DNA from: JAJDAH01 sp964487605
Lineage (GTDB): Bacteria; Myxococcota_A; Polyangia; Polyangiales; Polyangiaceae
Direction of reading: 5' to 3'
DNA length: 64,000 bases
Assembly (NCBI GenBank): GCA_964487605.1
Contig: CAZARU010000024.1
Coordinates: 8,456 to 72,455, forward strand
Part shown: positions 1 through 8,114 of the stretch, in pieces
Layout of the letters: every line of letters starts with the position of its first letter
Position numbering within the stretch: position 1 is the first letter of the stretch
Program-made: the position numbers and the translations under genes
The notes under the pieces: generated by a model
What the model saw: the letters and a program-made list of their open reading frames with translations, nothing else
Told to the model about the DNA's origin: nothing
Databases searched by the model: none

Positions 1-673
1 CCGCCACGTCCGCCGACTCGAGGACCTTGTAGCGGGAGTACGCCTTCCGCGCGGCCTGCTCGCTCTTGTGATACTGGGCAGCGAACTCCGTCTCGACGAA
101 GCCCGGGCTCACGGCGGAGACGCGGATCGAGCTCTTCTGCTCGCGAAGCTCCTGGCGAAGCGCCTCGGTCAAGGCGCGAACGGCGAACTTCGTCGCGGAG
201 TAGACGCCGCTGCCCGGTGGCACCCGGTGCGCCGCCATCGACGAGACGTGGACGACGTGACCGTCGTCACCTCGCGCCCGCATGTCGGCCACGGCTTCGC
301 GCGTGCAGACGCACAGCGCGAGGACGTTCACGTCGAGCATCTCCCGCCAGTGCTCGGTACTTCCCGACGTGAGCGGCGCCGCATGGCCGAGACCGGCGTT
401 GTTGACGAGCACGTCCACGCCGCCCCACTGCCGCCGCACGCGGTCGAAGAGCGCCAGGCGATCGGCCTCGCTCCGCAGATCGCACGGCACCGCGAGGACG
501 CGCTGGGGCGCGCGCGCGGCAACCTCCGCGAGGCGCTCCTCGCGGCGCGCGCAGACCGCCACCCGCATCCCGGCGTCGAGCAGCCGCTCGGCGACGGCCC
601 TGCCGATGCCGGCGCTGGCACCCGTCACGAGCGCGACGCGATCGCGCCATCTCTCCATGCTCATGTCGGGCAT
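1..673 (-). CDS. SDR-family oxidoreductase, 3' end cut by window edge
   Basis: Short-chain dehydrogenase/reductase, probably an NAD(P)-dependent oxidoreductase of unknown substrate. Reading the minus strand gives the Rossmann signature TGASAGIG near residue 18, the structural motif NNAG near residue 90, and the catalytic YSATK (Tyr-x-x-x-Lys) near residue 155, followed by the family's VSPGFVET segment. About 224 residues are visible; the C-terminus lies beyond the left edge, so no stop codon is seen. Three in-frame ATGs (673, 664, 658) are possible starts; the last puts the coenzyme fold closest to the N-terminus. No strong ribosome binding site decides between them. The family call is firm; substrate cannot be inferred from context. 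Confidence 0.88.
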   Translation of the reverse strand, partial: MPDMSMERWRDRVALVTGASAGIGRAVAERLLDAGMRVAVCARREERLAEVAARAPQRVLAVPCDLRSEADRLALFDRVRRQWGGVDVLVNNAGLGHAAPLTSGSTEHWREMLDVNVLALCVCTREAVADMRARGDDGHVVHVSSMAAHRVPPGSGVYSATKFAVRALTEALRQELREQKSSIRVSAVSPGFVETEFAAQYHKSEQAARKAYSRYKVLESADVA

Positions 674-735
674 CGTGACGCGGAGCGGGCGCGTGGGGCA
701 ACGACCAACTCGCCGGAGCGAGGCGAGCAAGACCC

Positions 736-1815
736 TCAGCCCGGCGGAGCTTCGGGCCGGGCCCCGAGCGACGAGGGGGCCGGCGCGTCCTCGTCGTCGC
801 CTCCCATCATGACCGCGAGCCACGACCACTCGCCGCTGTGCTCGAGCAGGATCTTGACGATCATGGTCAGCGGCACGGAGAGGAGCATTCCCGTGGGGCC
901 CCACAGCCAGCCCCACACGATGAGGGAGAGGAACACGACGAGGGACGAGAGGCCGAGCTTGCGACCCATCATCTTGGGTTCCACGCCGTTGCCGATCACC
1001 ATGTTGATGGCGATGACGGCGGCAGCGACCATCCCCGCGCGGACCAGGCCGTACTGCAGAATCGCGAGCAGGACCGGCGGCACCGCGGCGATGACCGAGC
1101 CGATGTTCGGCACGTAGTTGAGCAGAAACGCGACAAGCCCCCACAGCACCGCGAAGTCCACGCCCAGGGCCCAGCAGGACAGCGCCACGAGGGCACCCGT
1201 CGCCAGACTGAGCTGCGTCTTGATGACGAGGTACTGATTGATGCTCGTCGAAACCACGGCGTACTTCCCCAGATCCGCCTTGGGATCGCCCAGCGCCCTC
1301 CGGAGCTTCTTCGGAATCGCCAGGGCCTCGAACAGGATGAACACGACGGTCAGGATGACGAGGAGCGTGTTCGACAGCAGGGATGCCATGCTCGAGAGCG
1401 TCGCGCCCACGAGCTTCATGACCGCGCCCGCGTCCACGAGGCCGCGGATGCGCTCCCTGGAGACCTCCACGCCCTGCGCGCGCAGGAACTCCGCGGCGGC
1501 CGAGCCGAGCTCCTCGAAGCGCTGCTCGTAGCGCGGGAGCTGCTCGGTGAACTGCCCGATGGACCCCCCGACGAAACCCGCCGTGAGGCTCAGGGCGACG
1601 ATGACGCCGACGACGACGAGGGCGACGGCGAGGACCTCGGGGACGCGCCTGGCGGCCAGCCACAGTACCGCCGGCGCGCTGAGCACGCCGAGGAACGCCG
1701 AGAAGACGAGGGGCACCACGAGCGGCTCGGCGGCCTTCAGCCCGGCGAGGACGACGATCAGGCACGCTCCGTTGAGCAGCAGGCGGGCCCCGGGCGCTGC
1801 TGGCGCTTGCAACAC
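736..1815 (-). CDS. AI-2E family transporter (TqsA/PerM-like permease)
   Basis: Multi-pass inner-membrane protein of the AI-2E exporter family (formerly UPF0118). Paired hydrophobic helices at the N-terminus are followed by a polar periplasmic-type stretch and then a cluster of helices. The family-typical segments YVPNIGSVIAAVPPVLLA and the late GNGVEPKMMGRKLGLS are present, with LWGPTGMLLSVPLT near the end. Members export autoinducer-2 or act as ion/solute permeases; the substrate here is unknown. The frame stays open to a GTG at 1890, but the extra 25 residues are polar and unlike the family, so GTG 1815 is preferred. The 18-residue tail is acidic and proline-rich. It is transcribed divergently from the sigma-factor operon. 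Confidence 0.87.
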   Translation of the reverse strand: MLQAPAAPGARLLLNGACLIVVLAGLKAAEPLVVPLVFSAFLGVLSAPAVLWLAARRVPEVLAVALVVVGVIVALSLTAGFVGGSIGQFTEQLPRYEQRFEELGSAAAEFLRAQGVEVSRERIRGLVDAGAVMKLVGATLSSMASLLSNTLLVILTVVFILFEALAIPKKLRRALGDPKADLGKYAVVSTSINQYLVIKTQLSLATGALVALSCWALGVDFAVLWGLVAFLLNYVPNIGSVIAAVPPVLLAILQYGLVRAGMVAAAVIAINMVIGNGVEPKMMGRKLGLSSLVVFLSLIVWGWLWGPTGMLLSVPLTMIVKILLEHSGEWSWLAVMMGGDDEDAPAPSSLGARPEAPPG

Positions 1816-1880
1816 GACGTGATCGTAGGAGCCCTGCGGGCAACGGGCCCAGCAAGCCGTGAGCCGCGGGCTGGGAAAGC

Positions 1881-1892
1881 CCGTGATCACGG
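1881..1892. promoter_or_regulatory. 12-bp perfect palindrome in divergent promoter region
   Basis: CCGTGATCACGG is a perfect inverted repeat with a TGATCA core. If the permease starts at GTG 1815, it lies in the intergenic region between the permease and the sigma operon and could be an operator. If the permease starts at 1890, it overlaps the start codon. Function is inferred from symmetry and position only. Confidence 0.3.
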
Positions 1893-1896
1893 AGGG

Positions 1897-1925
1897 TTGA
1901 CCCCCGCCAGCCGCCGAGGATTAAC
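1897..1925 (+). promoter_or_regulatory. Candidate promoter of the ECF sigma operon
   Basis: TTGACC (1897-1902) is followed after 17 bases by ATTAAC (1920-1925), about 30 bases upstream of the sigma-factor ATG at 1957. The -35 match is good and the -10 match is weak. ECF-dependent autoregulation is possible but cannot be told from the sequence. Confidence 0.3.
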
Positions 1926-1956
1926 GCCGGGCGACCCAACGGCATGGAGTGCGTCG

Positions 1957-2577
1957 ATGCACGCCGCCACCGCCGGCTGGGGCCGCCTGGCCCTGGGACC
2001 TTCCCCGCGCGACAACCCGACCGTGGGCTCGTCCGAGGCCGATCTCTGCGCCCGCGCCCTGGCCGGCGATCACCGGGCGTTCGCGGACCTCGTCCGGCCC
2101 CACCTGGCCATGCTGTACCGAATTGCCGCGCGAGCGTGCGGCGACGGCGCCCTCGCGGAGGACGCCGTTCAGGAGACGCTGACCCTGGCGAGCGAGCGCC
2201 TGAGCCGCTACGAGCCGGACACGTCGCTCCGCGCCTTCCTCGCCGCGATGGCCGTCAAGCGCGCGAAGACGCTGCTGCGCTCGGAGCGGCGCCGGCGCGT
2301 CCGAGAGGAGGCGTCGACCGAGCCCGACGTGGAACCGACGCCGTCGCAGAACCTCGCCGCCGAGCGGCTCGCGGAACGCGTGCGCACCGCGCTCGCGTCG
2401 ATGCCCAGGAAGCGCCGGGAGGCGGCCATGCTCCGCCTGGACGCGGATCTCTCGTACGCCGAGATCGCGCGGGCCATCGGGTCCACGGAGGCCTCGACGC
2501 GCGTGCTCGTTCACCTGGCCCTGAAGGAGCTGCGCCAGCGGCTCGATGCGGCGCCCGACCGAGGAGACACCCCATGA
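1957..2577 (+). CDS. ECF-type RNA polymerase sigma factor
   Basis: Alternative sigma factor of the sigma-70 extracytoplasmic-function group, about 206 residues. Region 2 is visible from about residue 30 to 105, with the core-binding and -10 recognition stretch AEDAVQETLTLASERL. Region 4 spans about residues 145-200, with the helix-turn-helix LSYAEIARAIGSTEASTRVL. A variable linker joins them, as usual. ATG 1957 is chosen because upstream sequence in this frame is non-coding in character; GTG 2023 is an alternative. Its TGA overlaps the ATG of the next gene (ATGA), so the two are translationally coupled. With the next two genes it forms a compact operon resembling metal or envelope-stress sigma modules. 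Confidence 0.88.
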   Translation: MHAATAGWGRLALGPSPRDNPTVGSSEADLCARALAGDHRAFADLVRPHLAMLYRIAARACGDGALAEDAVQETLTLASERLSRYEPDTSLRAFLAAMAVKRAKTLLRSERRRRVREEASTEPDVEPTPSQNLAAERLAERVRTALASMPRKRREAAMLRLDADLSYAEIARAIGSTEASTRVLVHLALKELRQRLDAAPDRGDTP

Positions 2578-3023
2578 CGAACCACGACGACGCGGAACAC
2601 GAGCGAGAGCTCCGCGCTCTCTTCGACCGCACGGCGGCCACGCCCACCGAGCTGCAGCTGCGTCGCATGGCGTCGCGCGCCGAGAAGCTGGCCCCCCGGC
2701 GAACGAACCTCCCCTTGGTCCTCGGCGGCGCGCTGGCCCTGGCCGCAGCGGTCGCGGTCTTCGTGACGACCCAGGGAGCCTCGCCCCCGGGCACGAGCGA
2801 GTCCACCGTGGCCTCGGTGCCGGCGCCGGCGCCCGCGATGCCCAGCGCGACGGCGTCCACGTCCGAGCGACCCGCGCTGGCGGCGGACGACACCGAGGAC
2901 GTGGATCCGCTGCTGGCCGAGCTGGCCGTGCTCTGGGGCTCGGGCGACGACCTGCAGGACGACGAGGATCCCGACGCGTGGCTCGTGGCCTCTGCGGCGG
3001 ACCTCGGGGACGAGCTTCGATGA
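2574..3023 (+). CDS. Single-pass membrane protein, candidate anti-sigma factor
   Basis: Protein of 149 residues with a charged cytoplasmic N-terminus, one hydrophobic helix (around residues 44-63, LVLGGALALAAAVAVFVTT) and a Ser/Pro/Ala-rich then strongly acidic extracytoplasmic half. There is no zinc-binding anti-sigma motif (HxxxCxxC), so the anti-sigma role is inferred from position and topology. It starts inside the sigma stop codon (ATGA at 2574) and ends overlapping a possible upstream start of the CpxP-like gene (ATGA at 3020). That double coupling suggests near-equal synthesis of the three products. It could instead be a small structural membrane protein of the same envelope response. 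Confidence 0.7.
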   Translation: MTNHDDAEHERELRALFDRTAATPTELQLRRMASRAEKLAPRRTNLPLVLGGALALAAAVAVFVTTQGASPPGTSESTVASVPAPAPAMPSATASTSERPALAADDTEDVDPLLAELAVLWGSGDDLQDDEDPDAWLVASAADLGDELR

Positions 3024-3047
3024 CGACGATACCGGAAAGGCGATCAC

Positions 3048-3052
3048 GGAGG
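3048..3052 (+). promoter_or_regulatory. Ribosome binding site GGAGG for the CpxP-like gene
   Basis: GGAGG lies 9 bases before ATG 3062 and supports that start over the in-frame ATG 3020. Starting at 3062 also puts the signal peptide at the very N-terminus. Confidence 0.6.
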
Positions 3053-3061
3053 CGAAGAGTC

Positions 3062-3550
3062 ATGAAGAGCTGGCTGGGAGCGATGATGGTGGCCCTGGCG
3101 ACGACCGCGGGCGCGTCCGCCCAGGCGGAGCCGAAGGCCGACCGCGATCCGGGCGCGCACGTCGAGCACGAAGCGCGGCGCACGCGCCTGCTGCGCGAGC
3201 GGGTGGGGCTGGACGAGAAGACCGCGAAGGCGGTCGAGGCCGTCCTGCGACGCTCGATGAACGAGCGGCGCCAGGTGCACGAGCGCATGCGCGAGGCGCG
3301 TCGAAAGCTCCGCGACCTCATCGAGAACGACGGCGACGACCAGAAGGCCTACCAGAGTGCGATCGCGGCGCTCAGGAAGGCGCAGAACGACCTGCACGCG
3401 CTGAAGAACCGCGAGCTCGACGCGCTCGCGAAGCACCTGACGCCGAAGCAGCAGGCCATCCTGGCCGACACGGTGCGACGGGCGAAGGGACGCACGAGGG
3501 GGCAAGGGCCGGACGCGAGGGACGGACGCCGACGCCACGGCGCCCGCTGA
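3062..3550 (+). CDS. Periplasmic CpxP/Spy-like (Metal_resist fold) protein
   Basis: Small exported helical protein of 162 residues. A signal peptide (about residues 1-21, ending near ASAQA) precedes an all-helical, Arg/Glu-rich segment that contains the LTPKQ version of the LTxxQ motif typical of Spy, CpxP and zinc-resistance-associated proteins. The last 25 residues are very basic. Known relatives act as periplasmic chaperones or, as in CnrX, as metal sensors that control an ECF sigma factor through a membrane anti-sigma protein. Here it is the third gene after an ECF sigma factor and a one-helix membrane protein, which fits a sensor role. No Cys or Met-rich metal site is obvious. The start is set by a GGAGG site; ATG 3020 is the alternative. 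Confidence 0.75.
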   Translation: MKSWLGAMMVALATTAGASAQAEPKADRDPGAHVEHEARRTRLLRERVGLDEKTAKAVEAVLRRSMNERRQVHERMREARRKLRDLIENDGDDQKAYQSAIAALRKAQNDLHALKNRELDALAKHLTPKQQAILADTVRRAKGRTRGQGPDARDGRRRHGAR

Positions 3551-3641
3551 CGGCGGGAACCGCGCCACGTTCTTCCCCGGCGCGGCACGCCTCGGAAACT
3601 CCTTTCCCGCGGGGCCCCGAGGGGACTACCGTCGCCGCCGA

Positions 3642-6062
3642 GTGAGCCCCCCCCAGGCGGAGCAATCCCGCGCGACGAGCGCGGAGAGGACCGCGAGCAC
3701 GTTCCGCGTCACGCTCCTCCTGTTCGTCGCTTCGGGCGCAGCGGGACTGATCGATCAGATCTGTTTCTCGAAGTACCTGGCGTACATCGTCGGCTCGACG
3801 GCGTACGCGATCAGCGCGGTCCTGGCCGCGTTCATGGTGGGACTCGCGCTGGGGGCCCACCTGGCCGGCGGCGCGGCGGTGCGCGTGCGGCGACCCCTGC
3901 TGGCGTACGGCGTGCTCGAGATCGTCGTGGCGCTTGCGGTCTCGGTGGCGCCCGCAGCGTTCTCGGCGCTGACGCCGCTGTACGTCTCCCTGGCGCGCTC
4001 GTCGCCGGACAGCCTGGCGACCCTCACGGCGCTGCGGTGGAGTCTCGCCTCGGTCATCGTCATCGTTCCGACGATGGCCATGGGGGCGACGCTCCCGCTC
4101 CTGTCGAAGCTGGTCGCACTCGACGACGACGCCTCGGGGCGGGTGCGCGAGGGCCGCCTCGGCGCGCTGTACGCCGCCAACACCCTCGGCGGCGCCGTCG
4201 GGGCCCTGAGTGCGGCGTACGTGATCCTCCCGGCGCTCGGGCTGTCGAAGACGCTCTACGCCGGCGCCGCGGCGAGCGCGCTCGTCGGCGTCGTGGCCAT
4301 CGCGGTGGGCAGGACGGCGGTCGTTCGAGTCGACGCGCCCCCGGCTCGAACGGTGGAGGCGCCACCCACCGCGCCCGCGGACTGGGCGGGGAAGGCGTGG
4401 CTCCTCGCGGTGCTCGCGCTGCTCTCGGGGTTCCTCGTCTTCGCCTGCGAGGTCGTGTTCACGCACCTCCTGGCGCTGATCATCGGAAACAGCGTCTACG
4501 CCTTCGGGCTCATCCTGGCGGTCTTTCTCTCGTGCCTCTTCGTCGGGGCCACGCGCGCGCCGGCGCTGCACGCTCGGCTGGGCTCCGCGGCGCTCCCCCT
4601 GGGCCTCGCGGCGACAGGGGTCGCGCTGCTGGCGACGATGCCGCTGTGGGACATGCTTCCGCTCCTCTTCGGCTCGCTCCGCGGGGTGAAGTCGTTCGCG
4701 GGGCGCGAAGCGGTGCGAGCGCTGGCCGCCTTCGCGATTCTGGTGGTCCCCACCACCCTGATGGGCCTCACCTTCCCCTTGCTGCTCCAGCGCATCGCGA
4801 CTCGCGCGGACGTCGCCGCGCGCGTGGGTCGGCTGACCGCCATCAACACGCTCGGTGCCGTCGCCGGATCGATCGTCACGGGCTACGTCCTCTTGCCGGC
4901 GCTGGGCTCCGAGCGGACCCTCGTCGTGGTGGGCGTCGTGTACACGGCGGCCGCCCTGCTCGCGCTCACCGGCGTGGTGGCGCTGTGGCGAAGGTGGACG
5001 CTGTCGCTCGGTGCCGCCAGCCTCGCCGGGGCGGTCCTCGTACCGCCCTGGAACCTCGCGCGCCTCACGAGCGGCACGAACGTGTACTTCGAGCGCTACG
5101 ATCCGCCCGACGCGATCCTCTTCACGCGAGAGGACGTTCACGGAGGCGTCACCACCGTGGTGGTGGAGGAGGGCGTGCGCGTGCTCCTCACGAACGGGAA
5201 GTTCCAGGGGAACGACGGGCACGAGATGGAAGCGCAGCGCTTCTTCGCCCACTACCCGTCGTTGTTCGTCCACCGCTTCGACCGCGCGCTCGTGATCGGC
5301 GTGGGAACCGCCACGACGCTCGGCACCCTGGCGGCCTACCCGTGGAAGGCCATCGAGGTCGTCGACATCTCGCCGAGCATCGTCGAGGCTGCGGACCGCT
5401 TCTTCCAGAGCGTGAACCGGAACGCTTTGCACGATCCGCGCGTGAGGCTCCACATCGACGACGGCCGAAACCACGTTCGGGTGAGCACCGAGCGCTACGA
5501 TCTGGTCTCGATGGAGCTCAGCAGCATCTGGTTCGCAGGAGCAGCGAGCCTCTACAGCCGAGAGTTCTACGAGAGCATCGACGCACACCTGCAGGACGGC
5601 GGCGTTTTCCAGCAGTGGGTCCAGTTCCATCACATTCGGCCCCACGCCTTCGCGACCGTCGTCAACACGCTCCGCGCGGTGTTCCCCCACGTGGTGCTCT
5701 TCTACGGGGGAAAACAGGGCATCCTGGTCGCATCGCGAAGTCCTCTGGTCGCTTCCAGGAGGGCGCTCGCGTCCTACCAGGGGGATCCGACGCTGTCCGC
5801 GGTCATCCCCGGTGCGCGCCCGCTGCCCACGCTCCTCGACGACGTTCTGGTCACCGGGCCGAGCCTGGACGCCTTCCTCGACGCCGCGGCTCGAGATGCC
5901 GGCGTAGAGCGTGAGCGGCTCGTTTCGACGGACGACAACTTGTTCCTGGAGTACGAGACACCTCGCGGCAACGTGCTGCCGTGGAAGACGCGGGAAGCGA
6001 CGGCTGAGCGCGTCATGACGTTCCGCCGTGCGGAAGACGTCGCTGCCCTGCTGGGTCCGTGA
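3642..6062 (+). CDS. Membrane-fused spermidine synthase-like protein
   Basis: An 806-residue fusion. The first ~480 residues form many transmembrane helices arranged like a transporter, with two similar halves. The C-terminal ~290 residues are a spermidine/spermine synthase-type Rossmann domain, with the nucleotide-binding loop LVIGVGTATTLG around residue 549, the acidic VVDISP strand end, and the DDGRNHV segment near residue 607. Such fusions are common in myxobacteria and related phyla; their substrate is not established and they need not make polyamines. The start is GTG 3642, since no ATG fits before the first helix. A paralogue lies at 16714-19215. The next gene is convergent with only about 30 bases between, so this is probably a single-gene transcript. 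Confidence 0.85.
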   Translation: MSPPQAEQSRATSAERTASTFRVTLLLFVASGAAGLIDQICFSKYLAYIVGSTAYAISAVLAAFMVGLALGAHLAGGAAVRVRRPLLAYGVLEIVVALAVSVAPAAFSALTPLYVSLARSSPDSLATLTALRWSLASVIVIVPTMAMGATLPLLSKLVALDDDASGRVREGRLGALYAANTLGGAVGALSAAYVILPALGLSKTLYAGAAASALVGVVAIAVGRTAVVRVDAPPARTVEAPPTAPADWAGKAWLLAVLALLSGFLVFACEVVFTHLLALIIGNSVYAFGLILAVFLSCLFVGATRAPALHARLGSAALPLGLAATGVALLATMPLWDMLPLLFGSLRGVKSFAGREAVRALAAFAILVVPTTLMGLTFPLLLQRIATRADVAARVGRLTAINTLGAVAGSIVTGYVLLPALGSERTLVVVGVVYTAAALLALTGVVALWRRWTLSLGAASLAGAVLVPPWNLARLTSGTNVYFERYDPPDAILFTREDVHGGVTTVVVEEGVRVLLTNGKFQGNDGHEMEAQRFFAHYPSLFVHRFDRALVIGVGTATTLGTLAAYPWKAIEVVDISPSIVEAADRFFQSVNRNALHDPRVRLHIDDGRNHVRVSTERYDLVSMELSSIWFAGAASLYSREFYESIDAHLQDGGVFQQWVQFHHIRPHAFATVVNTLRAVFPHVVLFYGGKQGILVASRSPLVASRRALASYQGDPTLSAVIPGARPLPTLLDDVLVTGPSLDAFLDAAARDAGVERERLVSTDDNLFLEYETPRGNVLPWKTREATAERVMTFRRAEDVAALLGP

Positions 6063-6063
6063 G

Positions 6064-6076
6064 GCGGCAGCGCCGC
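6064..6076. terminator. Weak hairpin between convergent genes
   Basis: GCGGC-AGC-GCCGC gives a 5-bp GC stem with a 3-base loop in the gap between the spermidine synthase-like and POT transporter stop codons. There is no T-run on either side, so a terminator role is only a possibility. Confidence 0.22.
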
Positions 6077-6093
6077 TCGTGGTCCTCGCCGGC

Positions 6094-8016
6094 TCAGTGG
6101 GCCGCGGCGGTCTGGAGCCAGGTCCGGCCCTTGTAGAAGTACGCGAGCACCGCGAAGATCACCGAAGCGACCAGCATGAGGACCGTGAAGACCCAGAAGA
6201 ACTCCGAGAGGCTGAGGATGGTCTGCATGGGGGCCAGGAACGCCACGAGCACGTTGCCGAACGTCACGCACAGGAGCCAGAAGCCCATGATCGTGGACTT
6301 CATGGTCCGCGGCGCCTGGGTGTAGGCGAACTCGAGCCCGGTGATCGACACCAGGACCTCGGCGGTGGTCATCACCAGGTACTGGCCCACCTGCCAGAGC
6401 ACGTGAACCTGCTGCCCCGTCCCCACGAGCCCCTCCATCCGGGCCTGGAGCAGGGCCGCCCACGCGAACGCGGCCGCCGAGAGGAACATCCCGACCGTCA
6501 TCTTCTGGAGCGGGCGGATGGTGATCCCGCGACGCTCGAGCGGCCTGTACACCCCGACGTTCAGCAGGGGGATGATGACCATCACCATCAGCGGGTTCAG
6601 GGCGGCAATCTGGGCGGCCTTCAGCTCGACCGTCGTGCTCTCGCCGCCGATGACGTCTCCGACTCCCGCCGCCACACCGGCCGCCGCGGCGAGACCGAGG
6701 ACGCTCGTGGTGATCGCCCGTGGGATCTTGGCGTTCGAGACCCAGGACAGCAGCCAGACGCCGCCGTACGCCGCCAGGCAGATCGTCGCGGCGACGATCC
6801 AGCGGCCGGTGTGTGCCGGCACGGTGATCGTCCGGTTCATCTGCTTCGCTTGCTCGATCCACGTCGATGCGTGCTGATCGAACAGCGCCCAGAACACGCT
6901 CACCATGGAGAACACGAGCATGATCCGCAGGACGGCGGGCGGCCCTTCGGCCGCGTCGTCGCCGAACTTCGCGCGCGCGGGCTCGAAGAACCCCTCGCCG
7001 GGCTTTCGCGCGTGCTGGTTGCGAATGGCGTGGAGCGTGACGGCGAGAAATCCTCGATCGGGCTCGCGCTTCTGTCGCGCCTGGAACAGCAGAACCCCGA
7101 CGATCACGAGCACCAGGGCGACCAGGAAGTACCCCCACGACTCCCTGGCGAGGAACCCCAGGTAGCGGGTCACGTAGCTGGCGTAGAACTCGGACCCGCT
7201 CATCCCCTGGGCGGTTCCGGGCTGGAAGTGCCCACCCTGCACGAACACCGCGACGATGATCGCGATCACCGGCGTGAACAGCAGCACCGACGCCACGAAG
7301 TCGAGCGCGCCCAGGCGTCCCCCGGGCGCCGGAGGGACCCTGGTGAAGCGCGCCCTGCCGAGCCAGAACACGATGGTGGCGAGGGCCATCATGACGCCCG
7401 GAACGCCGAACGCGACCTCGGCGCCGTACCACGCGTAGAGGAGCGGTGTGAGCAGGGTGGAGAAGAACGACCCGAAGTTGATGATGAAGTAGAAGATCTG
7501 GAAGACACGCGTCACGAGGTGCGCGTTCTCCTCCGAGAACTGGTCGCCGACGTTGGCGGAGACGCACGGCTTGATCCCACCCGATCCGATGGCGATGAGC
7601 GCCAGGCCGGCGTACATGCCGAACTCCGCGGACGCGAAGTCCCGCCCGTGTGCGAGACGTCCCGCGACGGCGAGCACCGCGTGGCCCGCGCAGTAGACGA
7701 GGGAGACCCAGAGGATGACGGGATACTTGCCGAGGAGCCGATCGGCGAGGATGGCGCCGATCATCGGAAACGCGTACACGCCCGCCATGAACAGGTGCGC
7801 GACCGCCGTCGCCTTGGCGCTGGCCGCCTGGGACGCCCCCTCTGCGAGCTGGGCCTCGGGGACGAAGTGGACGTACAGGGCGGCGAGGTAGACGTAGAGG
7901 ATCGCCCGCATCCCGTAGTAGCTGAACCGCTCGGCACCCTCGTTGCCGACGATGAAGGGGATGCCCGGCGGAAACCGGTCCGTGCGGGCTGGTTTTGCTT
8001 CGGGGATGGCGGTCAT
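6094..8016 (-). CDS. POT/PTR2-family proton-dependent oligopeptide transporter
   Basis: Inner-membrane symporter of 640 residues for di- or tripeptides, proton-driven, of the POT branch of the major facilitator superfamily. The N-terminus carries the family signature ERFSYYG (the ExxERFxYYG region) at about residues 29-35, and an FYxxINxGS-type motif follows as FYFIINFGSFFS. Many further helices run to the C-terminus. At 640 residues it is longer than Escherichia coli DtpA (about 500), with extra length in the central loops. The ATG at 8016 has AGGA about 9 bases upstream. It is convergent with the preceding gene and stands alone on its strand apart from the lipoprotein behind it. Confidence 0.92.
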   Translation of the reverse strand: MTAIPEAKPARTDRFPPGIPFIVGNEGAERFSYYGMRAILYVYLAALYVHFVPEAQLAEGASQAASAKATAVAHLFMAGVYAFPMIGAILADRLLGKYPVILWVSLVYCAGHAVLAVAGRLAHGRDFASAEFGMYAGLALIAIGSGGIKPCVSANVGDQFSEENAHLVTRVFQIFYFIINFGSFFSTLLTPLLYAWYGAEVAFGVPGVMMALATIVFWLGRARFTRVPPAPGGRLGALDFVASVLLFTPVIAIIVAVFVQGGHFQPGTAQGMSGSEFYASYVTRYLGFLARESWGYFLVALVLVIVGVLLFQARQKREPDRGFLAVTLHAIRNQHARKPGEGFFEPARAKFGDDAAEGPPAVLRIMLVFSMVSVFWALFDQHASTWIEQAKQMNRTITVPAHTGRWIVAATICLAAYGGVWLLSWVSNAKIPRAITTSVLGLAAAAGVAAGVGDVIGGESTTVELKAAQIAALNPLMVMVIIPLLNVGVYRPLERRGITIRPLQKMTVGMFLSAAAFAWAALLQARMEGLVGTGQQVHVLWQVGQYLVMTTAEVLVSITGLEFAYTQAPRTMKSTIMGFWLLCVTFGNVLVAFLAPMQTILSLSEFFWVFTVLMLVASVIFAVLAYFYKGRTWLQTAAAH

Positions 8017-8114
8017 GTCCGTCCTGGCGTCGCGCGCGGCATGGGGCCCGTCCTAACACGACGCGGCCGCCGCAACGGCTGGGCGGAACGGAAGCGAGCC
8101 TCGCCGCGGCCCGG

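Noticed and set aside
838..1956. Extension of the sigma-factor frame upstream to 838
   Set aside because: The extra 373 residues are antisense to the AI-2E permease and are His/Arg/Asp-rich, unlike a sigma factor.
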